Notes under the pieces: model-generated | What the model saw: the letters and a program-made list of their open reading frames with translations, nothing else | Databases searched by the model: none | What the model was told of the DNA's origin: nothing | Program-made: the position numbers and the translations under genes | Shown here: positions 9,553 through 17,213 of the stretch, one piece after another | Position numbering within the stretch: position 1 is the stretch's first letter | Layout: every line of letters starts with the position of its first letter | NCBI GenBank assembly: GCA_035699705.1 | Contig: DASSPI010000018.1 | Coordinates: 1-63,300 of the forward strand | Direction of reading: 5' to 3' | DNA: 63,300 bases | Source: CANKHA01 sp035699705 | Lineage (GTDB): Bacteria > Pseudomonadota > Alphaproteobacteria > Rhizobiales > Xanthobacteraceae

Positions 9553-10314
9553 ATGGCCAACAAGGCGACAGGGCGGCGCATCAAGGCGGCGAAGCAAGGC
9601 AAGGCCGCCGTTCCCAAAAGCCCGCGCAAGCAGGCGGCCGCCGATGCCAAGGCGGCGCATGGCGAACTGCCGCAATGGACGAATGCCGAAACCGAAGAGG
9701 CGTTCCGCCGCTTCCAGGCCGCTCAGCCGGTGCCCAAGGGCGAGCTTCAGCACATCAATCCTTTCACGCTGCTGGTGGCGGTGGTGCTGTCCGCGCAAGC
9801 CACCGACGCCGGGGTGAACAAGGCGACGCCGGCTTTGTTCAAGGCCGCCGACACGCCGCAGAAGATGGTCGCGCTGGGTGAAGCCAAAGTGCGCAATCTG
9901 ATCAGGACCATCGGGCTCTACCGCACCAAGGCCAAGAACGTCATCGGGCTTTCCAAAAAGCTGATCGCGGAACATGGCGGGCAGGTGCCGCGCACCCGCG
10001 AAGAGCTGGAATCCTTGCCCGGCGTCGGGCGCAAGACCGCCAACGTCGTGCTCAACATTGCCTTCGGCGAGCCGACCATCGCGGTGGACACGCATATCTT
10101 CCGTGTCGGCAATCGCACCGGGCTCGCCACCGGCAAGGACCCCTTCGAGGTCGAGCAGAAGCTCATGCAGGGGGTGCCGACCAAATACAAGCTGCACGCG
10201 CATCACTGGCTGATCCTGCACGGCCGCTATGTCTGCGTCGCGCGCCGCCCGCTGTGCGAGAAATGCATCATCGCCGATCTGTGCAGATGGCCGGGAAAGA
10301 CGATGGCTTCATAG
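9553..10314 (+). CDS. nth: Endonuclease III (DNA glycosylase/AP lyase)
   Basis: Base-excision repair enzyme that removes oxidised pyrimidines and cleaves at abasic sites. The 253-residue protein has a basic N-terminal extension of about 35 residues, the helix-hairpin-helix LESLPGVGRKTANVVL (about residues 155-170) with the catalytic Lys, the catalytic Asp in VDTHIFRV, and a C-terminal [4Fe-4S] loop with cysteines spaced C-x6-C-x2-C-x5-C (CVARRPLCEKCIIADLC). ATG 9553 follows GGGAGAAAG. It is isolated on the plus strand between minus-strand genes. Confidence 0.97.
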   Translation: MANKATGRRIKAAKQGKAAVPKSPRKQAAADAKAAHGELPQWTNAETEEAFRRFQAAQPVPKGELQHINPFTLLVAVVLSAQATDAGVNKATPALFKAADTPQKMVALGEAKVRNLIRTIGLYRTKAKNVIGLSKKLIAEHGGQVPRTREELESLPGVGRKTANVVLNIAFGEPTIAVDTHIFRVGNRTGLATGKDPFEVEQKLMQGVPTKYKLHAHHWLILHGRYVCVARRPLCEKCIIADLCRWPGKTMAS

Positions 10315-10362
10315 ACCAAGCCGCCATGCCCGGGCCGGCCGGCCATGAGGAGCTTAACCGCC

Positions 10363-11109
10363 TCACTGCGACAGGCGCGGCGTCTTTGCGTCGATGATCT
10401 CGGCCCGCCGTCCGGTCACGCGCTTGTGGATATGCACCATCAGCGCCATGGCGAAGAGCGGAGTGGCGAGGTTCACCACCGGAATCGACACGAAAGCGGC
10501 GATGAACAGCCCGGCGAGGAAAACCTGCCCGCGATGCGCGCGCCGCAGCGCCTTGGCTTCCGCCGGCGGGCGAAAGCGCATGGCCGCGAGTTCGAAATAT
10601 TCCCGGCTGAGTAGATAGGCGTTGGCGAGGAACAGGATGACAAGGCCGAGCCCGGCGAACAGCACAAAGGGCAGCGCCACGACATAGACCAGGATCGTGA
10701 GCAACGCCGTCTTGACGCCTTCCAGCAGCGCGCGAAAGAACGGCAGCGCCACGCCGGGCATCTCTGCCGGATAGTAGGCGCCTTCGACCTGATCGGCAAT
10801 CTCGTCGACGAAGAAGCTGCCGACGAAGGCGGTCACCGCCGGCATCAGGAAGACCGCGCCGGTGATGATGCCGAGGCTCGCCATGAAGGAGAGAACCCAG
10901 ACCAGCACGGTCCAGACATTTTGCGGCACCACGCCGACATTGCTCTGGCCCCAGCTCGCGCCGGTCTCCGCCAGCCAACTGAAGCCGTAATACATGCCGA
11001 CGCCCAGCAGCACGATCATGAGCAGCGCCAGCCCGATGGCTTTGAGCAGCACCCGCCGGAACGGCGGCGTGAACATCTGGGTCAGCGCTCTGACGACGGC
11101 GTCGATCAT
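10363..11109 (-). CDS. EI24/CysZ-family membrane protein
   Basis: A 248-residue protein with four to six predicted membrane segments, starting MIDAVVRALTQMFTPPFRRVLLKAIG. The layout, including the ADQVEGAYYPAEMPG stretch and the late LAAMRFRPPAEAKALRRAHRG motif, fits the EI24 domain family that includes the sulfate permease CysZ. Sulfate transport is possible but no cys genes are nearby, so the substrate is unproven. It is convergent with nth. Confidence 0.8.
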   Translation of the reverse strand: MIDAVVRALTQMFTPPFRRVLLKAIGLALLMIVLLGVGMYYGFSWLAETGASWGQSNVGVVPQNVWTVLVWVLSFMASLGIITGAVFLMPAVTAFVGSFFVDEIADQVEGAYYPAEMPGVALPFFRALLEGVKTALLTILVYVVALPFVLFAGLGLVILFLANAYLLSREYFELAAMRFRPPAEAKALRRAHRGQVFLAGLFIAAFVSIPVVNLATPLFAMALMVHIHKRVTGRRAEIIDAKTPRLSQ

Positions 11110-11173
11110 CCCTAATTCCTCGCGGCTCCGGCGAGTGTAAGAAGCGCCAGACAGGAATCAAGGTTCCAGTAAA

Positions 11174-11992
11174 TCAGGCCGCAGGCGCGAAGCTTTCCGG
11201 CTGTTTCTGCGCCGGAGCAACCGGCGCTTCGGCGCAGCCGCACTGGGTCAGGTCGGACCATTCCATGCTGCGATAATCGAAGCCGTTTACGATGGTCGGC
11301 TTCACCACCTCGAAATAAGGCGAGATGTCGAAGTCGCGCGGGGCGTAAAGCGAGGAATGCCGGATTTCCAGAATCTCGCGCCGCGCGCTCTCGTTCTGCA
11401 CTTTGGTGATCTTCGGCAGGATCGGATAGCGGACGTAGTCGAACGACTGCGCGATCAGCGCCGAGCAGATGATCCGCGTAGGATGGCCGGAGCCGAGCGC
11501 TATCATGCGGCGGCGCCAGCGCTGCGGCACCGGCAGCGGAAACAGGTAACGCAGCAGATCGATGATGTTCTTCAGGTCGTAATCGAAGCCGATGCGCTCG
11601 GCCGCGTAAGCGCAGACGCGCGCGCGGTCTTCCTCGGTCAGCCCGGTCGGCCGGCAGACGCGCGTGTGGTAGCGGAAATATTTTGACAGTGGGGCGCCGA
11701 TCACGCCCTCGCCGATATGCGCTTCCACCAGCACCAGCGGTTCGCCGTCTTCGGTGGTGCGGTCGCCGATCGGCCCGACATAGAGCGCGGCATGCGACCA
11801 GGTGGACTGCGTGAGATATTTGATGACGCCCGCGATGTGGTTGTCGCCTTCCACCAGCAGCACGTCGCCGGGCCGCAGGCAGGCGCGCAGCGCGTCCGGA
11901 TCGCTCGGCGGCGTGTAAGGCTGATAGCCTCGCGCCGGCTTGTCGAGATAGCGGGCAATCACGTGCCCAATGCCGCCGAGTACCCAGGTCAT
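11174..11992 (-). CDS. YiiX-like permuted papain-fold (NlpC/P60) amidase
   Basis: A 272-residue protein of the YiiX/permuted NlpC/P60 type, which cleaves amide or ester bonds in peptidoglycan or lipids. The circularly permuted order is visible: the catalytic His lies first, in TWSHAALYVG (about residue 70), and the Cys later, in TRIICSALIAQSF (about residue 175). LRPGDVLLVEGDNHIAGVIKYL precedes the His region. I chose ATG 11992 because the upstream in-frame extension is basic low-complexity with no family features. There is no clear signal peptide. A tandem repeat pair lies just upstream. Confidence 0.72.
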   Translation of the reverse strand: MTWVLGGIGHVIARYLDKPARGYQPYTPPSDPDALRACLRPGDVLLVEGDNHIAGVIKYLTQSTWSHAALYVGPIGDRTTEDGEPLVLVEAHIGEGVIGAPLSKYFRYHTRVCRPTGLTEEDRARVCAYAAERIGFDYDLKNIIDLLRYLFPLPVPQRWRRRMIALGSGHPTRIICSALIAQSFDYVRYPILPKITKVQNESARREILEIRHSSLYAPRDFDISPYFEVVKPTIVNGFDYRSMEWSDLTQCGCAEAPVAPAQKQPESFAPAA

Positions 11993-12091
11993 TGAAACGC
12001 CCGTCCCCCGACTTGCGCGCGGCCACTGCCGCGTGTCTTTGTTGCGAGCGAATTTACCTCCGACTCCTTGCAAATCCGTTCATGCCAGATA

Positions 12092-12169
12092 CTAGTGTCG
12101 CGGTTCAGAAATTCGCTCCGTTCTTGCCGCGAGTTCTTCAACCGAATTTCTGAACCAGACGGCACTAGC
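12092..12169. repeat. Palindromic CTAGTG element, first of a tandem pair
   Basis: Starts CTAGTGTCG and ends GGCACTAG. Inside, GGTTCAGAAATTCG (12102-12115) pairs exactly with CGAATTTCTGAACC (12143-12156), so transcripts would form a long hairpin. Related to the elements at 12185-12258, 26484-26599 and 44811-44841. Confidence 0.8.
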
Positions 12170-12184
12170 ACTTTGTTAAGTCTG

Positions 12185-12258
12185 CTAGGGTCCTTCGAAA
12201 CCGAAGTTCGCTCCCGCGAGTGCTGCAAAATCAGGCGAACTTCGATTCGGGACACTAG
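12185..12258. repeat. Palindromic CTAGGGTCC...GGGACACTAG element, second of a tandem pair
   Basis: The termini CTAGGGTCC and GGGACACTAG are inverted copies, and CGAAGTTCG (12202-12210) pairs with CGAACTTCG (12236-12244). It follows the first element after 15 bases. Together the pair occupies most of the 352-base gap between the YiiX-like gene and the amine oxidase gene; no other gene is visible there. Confidence 0.8.
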
Positions 12259-12344
12259 CTTGCATCACAGTTTGTTAGCCATGGCAGGTTGCGGACGCCG
12301 CCAATGCTGCGGCAGGGTGCCGACCCGGCAATAGTTTGGATACC

Positions 12345-13733
12345 ATGATGGCCATCACCCGCAGGACGTTTGTCGCATCCGCCGCGGCCTTGGCCGCGGC
12401 GCCCGCCTTGGGCCAGGTGGCGTCGTCCGGCGAGGTCGATGTGGCGATCATCGGCGCGGGCGCCGCCGGCATCGCCGCCGCCCGGCGCGTTGCCGCGGCG
12501 GGACGGCGCTTCGCGTTGATCGAAGCCGGCAACCACATCGGCGGGCGCTGCTTCACCGATACCCGCAGCTTCGGCGCGCCGTTCGATACCGGCGCGCATT
12601 GGATTGGGCAGGCGGAAATCAATCCGGTGGTGAAGGCGGCGGCGAAAGCCGGCCTTGACGTGTATCCCGTGCCGGCCGGACAGAAGATCCGCATGGGCGC
12701 GCGCCATGCGCGCGAGAGCGAGCTGGAAGCTTTCCTCGCCGCGCAAGTACGCGCCACCCGCGCCATCGCAGAAGCGGCGCGCGGCAAGACCGATGTGGCC
12801 GTCGCTCGCGCTGTGCCGAAAGACCTTGCCGAATGGCAGTCCACGATCGAGTTCGCGCTCGGGCCGTTCGGCATCGGCAAGGATCTCAGCGAGGTCTCGG
12901 CGATGGATTTTGCCAAGCTGGAACGCGACCGCGACGCTTTCTGCCGGCAAGGTTATGGCTCGCTGCTGGCGAAAGCGGCGGAAGGCATTGCTGTGCAGCT
13001 CTCGACGCCCGCCACCGGGGTTCAATGGGAGCGCGGCGTGGAAATTGAAACGCCGAAAGGCCGTATCAATGCCCGCGCCGTCATCGTGACCGTTTCCACC
13101 AATGTGCTCGCCGCCGGCAAGATCCGGTTCTCGCCCGAGCTGCCGCGCCGCCATCTCGATGCCGCCGCGCGGCTGAAGCTCGGCACCTATGAGCGCGTCG
13201 CGCTCGACATGCCGGGAAATCCGCTCGGCCTTGCGCCCGACGAGCTGGTGCTGGAGCAATCGAACAATCCCAACACCGCCGCGCTGCTTGCCAATGTGGG
13301 ACGCACGCCGCTCTGCTTTGTCGATATCGCCGGCGGCTTCGGCCAAAGCCTCGCGGCGGAAGGCCCGGCCGCGATGACGGACTTTGCCCTGGACTGGCTG
13401 GGCAGACTGTACGGCGCGGATTTGAGGAAAGCCGTGCGCAGCACGGGGGCGACGCAGTGGATCAAGGACCCATTGGTGCTCGGCGGCTGGTCGAGCGCGG
13501 CGCCGGGCGCGCAGCAGGCGCGCCGCATCCTGGCGGAGCCGCTGCGCGACCGGCTCTGGTTCGCCGGCGAGGCGGTGCATGAGACCGCCTGGGGCACGGT
13601 CAACGGCGCCTGGGAATCCGGCGAGCGCGCGGCGGAGGCGGCGCTGCGAAAAATGGGCGCGTTGAAGGAACCGGAAAAGCCCGCGCCGAAACGTCAGAGC
13701 CAGCCGAAACGCTCACCGACACGGCAGCGCTGA
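12345..13733 (+). CDS. Tat-exported flavin monoamine oxidase-like FAD-dependent oxidoreductase
   Basis: About 462 residues. The N-terminus carries a twin-arginine signal (AITRRTFVASAAALAAAPALG), so the folded flavoprotein is probably exported. The FAD-binding Rossmann motif IIGAGAAGIAAAR follows, then GGRCFTDTR, and near the C-terminus the amine-oxidase FAD motif LWFAGEAVHETAWGTVNGAWESGERAA. The acceptor is likely oxygen or a quinone and the substrate is unknown. The basic, Pro-rich tail after residue 440 is probably disordered. ATG 12345 or 12348 both fit; no strong ribosome binding site is visible. A colinear paralogue lies at 28484-29866. Confidence 0.85.
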   Translation: MMAITRRTFVASAAALAAAPALGQVASSGEVDVAIIGAGAAGIAAARRVAAAGRRFALIEAGNHIGGRCFTDTRSFGAPFDTGAHWIGQAEINPVVKAAAKAGLDVYPVPAGQKIRMGARHARESELEAFLAAQVRATRAIAEAARGKTDVAVARAVPKDLAEWQSTIEFALGPFGIGKDLSEVSAMDFAKLERDRDAFCRQGYGSLLAKAAEGIAVQLSTPATGVQWERGVEIETPKGRINARAVIVTVSTNVLAAGKIRFSPELPRRHLDAAARLKLGTYERVALDMPGNPLGLAPDELVLEQSNNPNTAALLANVGRTPLCFVDIAGGFGQSLAAEGPAAMTDFALDWLGRLYGADLRKAVRSTGATQWIKDPLVLGGWSSAAPGAQQARRILAEPLRDRLWFAGEAVHETAWGTVNGAWESGERAAEAALRKMGALKEPEKPAPKRQSQPKRSPTRQR

Positions 13734-13753
13734 TCTTGCAGCGACAACAAGTT

Positions 13754-13838
13754 TGTCATCCCCGCGAAAGCGGGATCCATAACCACGGGCCCGCCGGTAG
13801 TGCACGGCGTATGGGTCCCCGCCTGCGCGGGGACGACT
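13754..13838. repeat. Pair of REP-like hairpins between convergent genes
   Basis: GTCATCCCCGCGAAAGCGGG and, inverted, GGGTCCCCGCCTGCGCGGGGACGAC form two stem-loops between the amine oxidase and pheT stop codons. A half copy of the same motif lies at 62918-62940. These may also end transcription from both sides. Confidence 0.7.
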
Positions 13839-13841
13839 AGG

Positions 13842-16259
13842 TCAGCCGCGCAGCGTGCCGCCGGTCTTCTTGCTGACCTCGGCCACGATCTTGCCTGCCA
13901 GCGCGTCGATCTCTTCGTCGGTCATGGTCTTTTCGCGAGGCTGGATCGTCACCGCGATGGCGATGGATTTTTTGCCCGGATCAATGCCCTTGCCTTCGTA
14001 GACGTCGAACACATTCACGCCGGCGATCAGCTTGCGGTCAGCGCCCTGCGCCGCGCGCGTGATGTCGCCGGCCTTCACCGCCTGATCCACGATGAACGCA
14101 AAATCGCGCTCGACCGGCTGGAAGGGCGAGAGCTCCAGCACCGGCTTGGCGCGCGTGGCTTTCGCTTTCGGCTCGGGCACGCGTTCGAGGATCACCTCGA
14201 AGGCGACCATCGGCCCCTCGGCATCGAGCGCCTCCAGCGCCCGCGGATGCAGTTCGCCGAAATGGCCAAGCACGGTCTGCGGGCCGATCTGCAAGGTGCC
14301 GCTGCGGCCGGGATGGAACCAGGCCGGTCCGCCGGGCAGCACCTGGATCGACTGCGCCGGCACGCCTGCCGCCGCCAGCACCGCCAGCGCATCGGCCTTG
14401 GCGTCAAAGGCATCGACCGAGGCCGTCGCCGACGACCAATGCCGGCCAATGCCGCTTGCCTTGGCGAGCGCGCGGCGCAGGCCGGTGGCGGCGGTGAACT
14501 GCTGCTCCGGCTGATCGCCCTTGAAAATCTGTCCGACCTCGAACAGCGCCACATCGGGATAGCCGCGATCGGCATTCTTCTGTGCCGCCGAGGCGAGGCT
14601 GGGAATAAGGCTCGGCCGCATGTCGGAAAGATCGGCCGCGATCGGATTGGCCAGCGCCAATTCAGGCTGTCCGCCGCCGAACAACTCGGCCTGTTTCTTC
14701 GAGACGAAAGACCAGGTGACCGCTTCCACCAGCCCGCGCGCGGCGAGCGCGCGCTTGGCTTTGCGGGTGCGCACCTGCAGTGAGGTCAGCACCGGCTTGC
14801 GCGGCGCCTCGCCGCGGTCGAACGGCGTCGGCGGAATGCGGTCGACGCCGAGGATGCGCACCACCTCTTCGACGATATCGGCGGGCCCATGCACGTCCGG
14901 GCGCCAGGACGGCACGGCGATCTTCGCCTTCTTGTCCTGCCCCGCGACAAAGAAGCCGAGGCGGCCGAGCACGCGCTTGACTTCAGTGAGCGGCACGTCG
15001 AGCCCGGCGAGCCGTTTCAATTCACTCAGGGGAAAATCGATCACGCGCTCGGGGACGTCCGGATTGCCGGCCAGCGCGATTTCCGACGGCGTGCCGCCGC
15101 ACAGCTCGATCACCATCTGCGTCGCCAGCTCAAGCCCGGGCAGCAGGAAGGCCGGATCGACGCCGCGCTCAAAACGGTAGCGCGCGTCCGACTGGATGCC
15201 GAGCGTGCGGCCGGTCTGCGCGATGTTGAGCGGATCCCACAGCGCGGATTCGATCAGCACGTCGGTGGTGGTCTCCGAGACCCCGGTGGTCTCGCCGCCC
15301 ATGATGCCGGCGAGCGATTCCACGCCCGCCTCGTCGGCGATCACGCACATGCTTTCGTCGAGGGTATAGGTCTTGCCGTCCAGCGCCAGCAAGGGCTCGC
15401 CAGCGCGCGCGCGGCGCACCACCAGATTGCCCTTCACCTTGGCGGCGTCGAACACATGCAGCGGCCGCGCCCGGTCGAAGGTGATGAAATTGGTGATGTC
15501 GACCAGCGCATTGATCGGCCGCAGCCCGATCGCGCGCAGCCGCGCCTGCAGCCAGGCGGGCGAGGGGCCGTTCTTCACGCCGCGCACCAGCCGCAAGGCG
15601 AAGCCGGGGCAGAGCGAAGGCGTCGATCCGAAATCGAGCGTCACCGACACCGGCGAGGGGAATTCTCCCTTCACCTGTTTCGGCGTGCGCTCCTTGAAGG
15701 CGCCGAGGTCGGCGGCGCCCAGATCGCGCGCGATGCCATGCACGCCGGTGCAGTCGGCGCGGTTGGGTGTGAGATTGATCTCGATCATCGGATCGTTCAG
15801 GCCGAGCACTTCGCCGAACGGCTTGCCGACCGGCGTATCGCCGGGCAGATCGATGATGCCTTCGTGGTCGTCATTCAGGCCGAGTTCGCGGCCGGAGACC
15901 AGCATCCCGCGGCTCTCGACGCCGCGGATCGTGCCGACCTTCAGGTCGAGGCCGGTGCCGGGAATATGCGTGCCGGGCGCCGCGAACACCGCCTTCATGC
16001 CCGCGCGCGCATTGGGGGCGCCGCAGACCACCTGCACCGGCGCGCCGGTCCCGGCGTCCACCATGCAGACGCGCAGCTTGTCCGCATTGGGATGCTTCTC
16101 GGCGGAAATGACGGAGGCGACCTTGAACGGCGCCAGCGCCTTGGCCTTGTCCTCGACGCGCTCGACTTCGAGCCCGATCATGGTGATCCTGTCGACGATC
16201 GCGTCGAGCGGCTCGTCGGTGTCGAGATGCTCCTTCAGCCAGGAGAGCGTGAACTTCAT
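13842..16259 (-). CDS. pheT: Phenylalanine--tRNA ligase beta subunit
   Basis: Beta subunit of the alpha2-beta2 class II synthetase that charges tRNA-Phe. The 805 residues give the full bacterial layout: an N-terminal tRNA-binding OB fold (about residues 40-150), the B3/B4 editing domain, the B5 domain, the catalytic-like core, and a C-terminal FDX-ACB anticodon-binding domain beginning PFQPVERDFAFIVDQ. ATG 16259 overlaps the stop of the upstream DUF559 gene (ATGA), so pheT translation is probably coupled to that gene and not directly to pheS as is usual. Confidence 0.97.
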   Translation of the reverse strand: MKFTLSWLKEHLDTDEPLDAIVDRITMIGLEVERVEDKAKALAPFKVASVISAEKHPNADKLRVCMVDAGTGAPVQVVCGAPNARAGMKAVFAAPGTHIPGTGLDLKVGTIRGVESRGMLVSGRELGLNDDHEGIIDLPGDTPVGKPFGEVLGLNDPMIEINLTPNRADCTGVHGIARDLGAADLGAFKERTPKQVKGEFPSPVSVTLDFGSTPSLCPGFALRLVRGVKNGPSPAWLQARLRAIGLRPINALVDITNFITFDRARPLHVFDAAKVKGNLVVRRARAGEPLLALDGKTYTLDESMCVIADEAGVESLAGIMGGETTGVSETTTDVLIESALWDPLNIAQTGRTLGIQSDARYRFERGVDPAFLLPGLELATQMVIELCGGTPSEIALAGNPDVPERVIDFPLSELKRLAGLDVPLTEVKRVLGRLGFFVAGQDKKAKIAVPSWRPDVHGPADIVEEVVRILGVDRIPPTPFDRGEAPRKPVLTSLQVRTRKAKRALAARGLVEAVTWSFVSKKQAELFGGGQPELALANPIAADLSDMRPSLIPSLASAAQKNADRGYPDVALFEVGQIFKGDQPEQQFTAATGLRRALAKASGIGRHWSSATASVDAFDAKADALAVLAAAGVPAQSIQVLPGGPAWFHPGRSGTLQIGPQTVLGHFGELHPRALEALDAEGPMVAFEVILERVPEPKAKATRAKPVLELSPFQPVERDFAFIVDQAVKAGDITRAAQGADRKLIAGVNVFDVYEGKGIDPGKKSIAIAVTIQPREKTMTDEEIDALAGKIVAEVSKKTGGTLRG

Positions 16260-16693
16260 TCTTCTTCTCCAGGCGACACGACGCGGTTCCCTCCCCCCTT
16301 GTGGGGGAGGGTCAGGGAGGGGGGTAAATTGGAGCGGCCAGCGGCTGCCGCGCGGATGGCCTCAACTACGCCAGCCAGATTGGAGAATACATCTTCGTTG
16401 AGGTATCGCAGAACCATATATCCCTGAGATGCAAACCAGGCATCACGCCGTTTGTCATGCGCAACCTGCGAAGAAAATTCGTGACTTGCCCCGTCGAGTT
16501 CAATGATCAGCCATGCGCCGTGGCACACAAAATCAGCAATGTACGGCCCGATTGCCGCTTGCCGTCTAAAACCCAATCCGTCGATGCGATGCGCCTTGAT
16601 ATGGCGCCACAGCAAGATCTCTGCCGGAGTCATTGTTTGACGGAGTTTCTTTGCCCGGCTCCGCTGGAGATCGCTGACTTTTGCATGAGGCAT
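16256..16693 (-). CDS. DUF559 endonuclease-domain protein
   Basis: A 145-residue protein of the DUF559 family, related to the very-short-patch repair (Vsr) nuclease fold. Family features are LRQTMTPAEILLWRHIKAH, LGFRRQAAIGPYIADFVC and LIIELDGASHE, with the PD-(D/E)xK-type acidic residues and a later YMVLRYLNEDV strand. Its cellular role is unknown. ATG 16693 is the sensible start; the upstream extension is only repeat sequence read as protein. The last 20 or so residues are also encoded by a repeat. Near-identical inverted repeats flank the gene (16289-16324, 16701-16738), which suggests insertion as a unit between pheS and pheT. Confidence 0.82.
   Translation of the reverse strand: MPHAKVSDLQRSRAKKLRQTMTPAEILLWRHIKAHRIDGLGFRRQAAIGPYIADFVCHGAWLIIELDGASHEFSSQVAHDKRRDAWFASQGYMVLRYLNEDVFSNLAGVVEAIRAAAAGRSNLPPSLTLPHKGGGNRVVSPGEEE
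16289..16324. repeat. Inverted repeat at the 3' side of the DUF559 gene
   Basis: CCCTCCCCCCTTGTGGGGGAGGGTCAGGGAGG-type sequence, itself a palindrome with an extra tail. Its reverse complement is nearly identical to 16701-16738 (one substitution and one or two length changes). It lies inside the 3' end of the DUF559 reading frame, coding for a PPSLTLPHKGGG-like tail. Confidence 0.85.
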
Positions 16694-16700
16694 TAAAGAA

Positions 16701-16738
16701 CCCCCCTCCCTAACCCTCCCCCACAAGGGGGGGAGGGA
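16701..16738. repeat. Inverted repeat at the 5' side of the DUF559 gene
   Basis: The partner of 16289-16324 in opposite orientation. It lies directly upstream of the DUF559 start codon and just after the stop of the membrane-protein gene. Together the two copies bracket a unit of about 450 bp. Confidence 0.85.
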
Positions 16739-16748
16739 ACAGGCAGAG

Positions 16749-17213
16749 TTATTTCGGCGCAACGTAGAGGAACTGGATGGGCAGCAGCACAAAGACCAGG
16801 ATGGTCACGATGATGGAGGCGCGAATGCACAGCGCCAGGAGCTCGCGCCGGATCAACAGCTCGCGGACGAGCCGCCGCTCCATGTCGGCGCCGGTCAATT
16901 CGTGCCCGGCGAAAGTCGACAGGCAGCGCAGACAGCCCACCGCGATCAGCAGATAGACCGCCATCTCGACAATGATAATGCCGAGCTCGATGTCGCTGTG
17001 GGCCACCAGCGGCGCCACCAGGCCGAGACCCGCGACCATCATCCCGACATGGGTGAGGAGCCCGGTTGCCTTGCCGTCGATGGTCTGGAACGCCGGCGCG
17101 CTGCCCAAGGCCTGCTGCCGTTCCACCGCCTTTTCGTAATTTGCGATCGCGGTCTTATCCAGCCGCCGCGTGACGAAGGAATAGATCAGCCGCTCGAGCA
17201 AAGGCTCCTTCAT
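16749..17213 (-). CDS. Hypothetical membrane protein between pheS and pheT
   Basis: A 154-residue protein from ATG 17213, whose ATGA overlaps the pheS stop. A cytoplasmic N-terminal stretch (MKEPLLERLIYSF and a charged helix) is followed by three hydrophobic segments (about residues 49-69, 75-95 and 128-150), ending in PIQFLYVAPK. No family recognised. The four-base overlap with pheS argues that it is translated, and its position inside a core operon is unusual. It does not show the flanking repeats of the adjacent DUF559 gene on its pheS side. Confidence 0.7.
   Translation of the reverse strand: MKEPLLERLIYSFVTRRLDKTAIANYEKAVERQQALGSAPAFQTIDGKATGLLTHVGMMVAGLGLVAPLVAHSDIELGIIIVEMAVYLLIAVGCLRCLSTFAGHELTGADMERRLVRELLIRRELLALCIRASIIVTILVFVLLPIQFLYVAPK

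Noticed and set aside
12336..12344. TTG 12336 as the start of the first amine oxidase
   Set aside because: It adds only three residues, has no ribosome binding site, and two ATG codons follow right before the twin-arginine signal.
14889..16427. 512-residue plus-strand frame opposite pheT
   Set aside because: Antisense shadow of pheT; no recognisable domain and biased composition.
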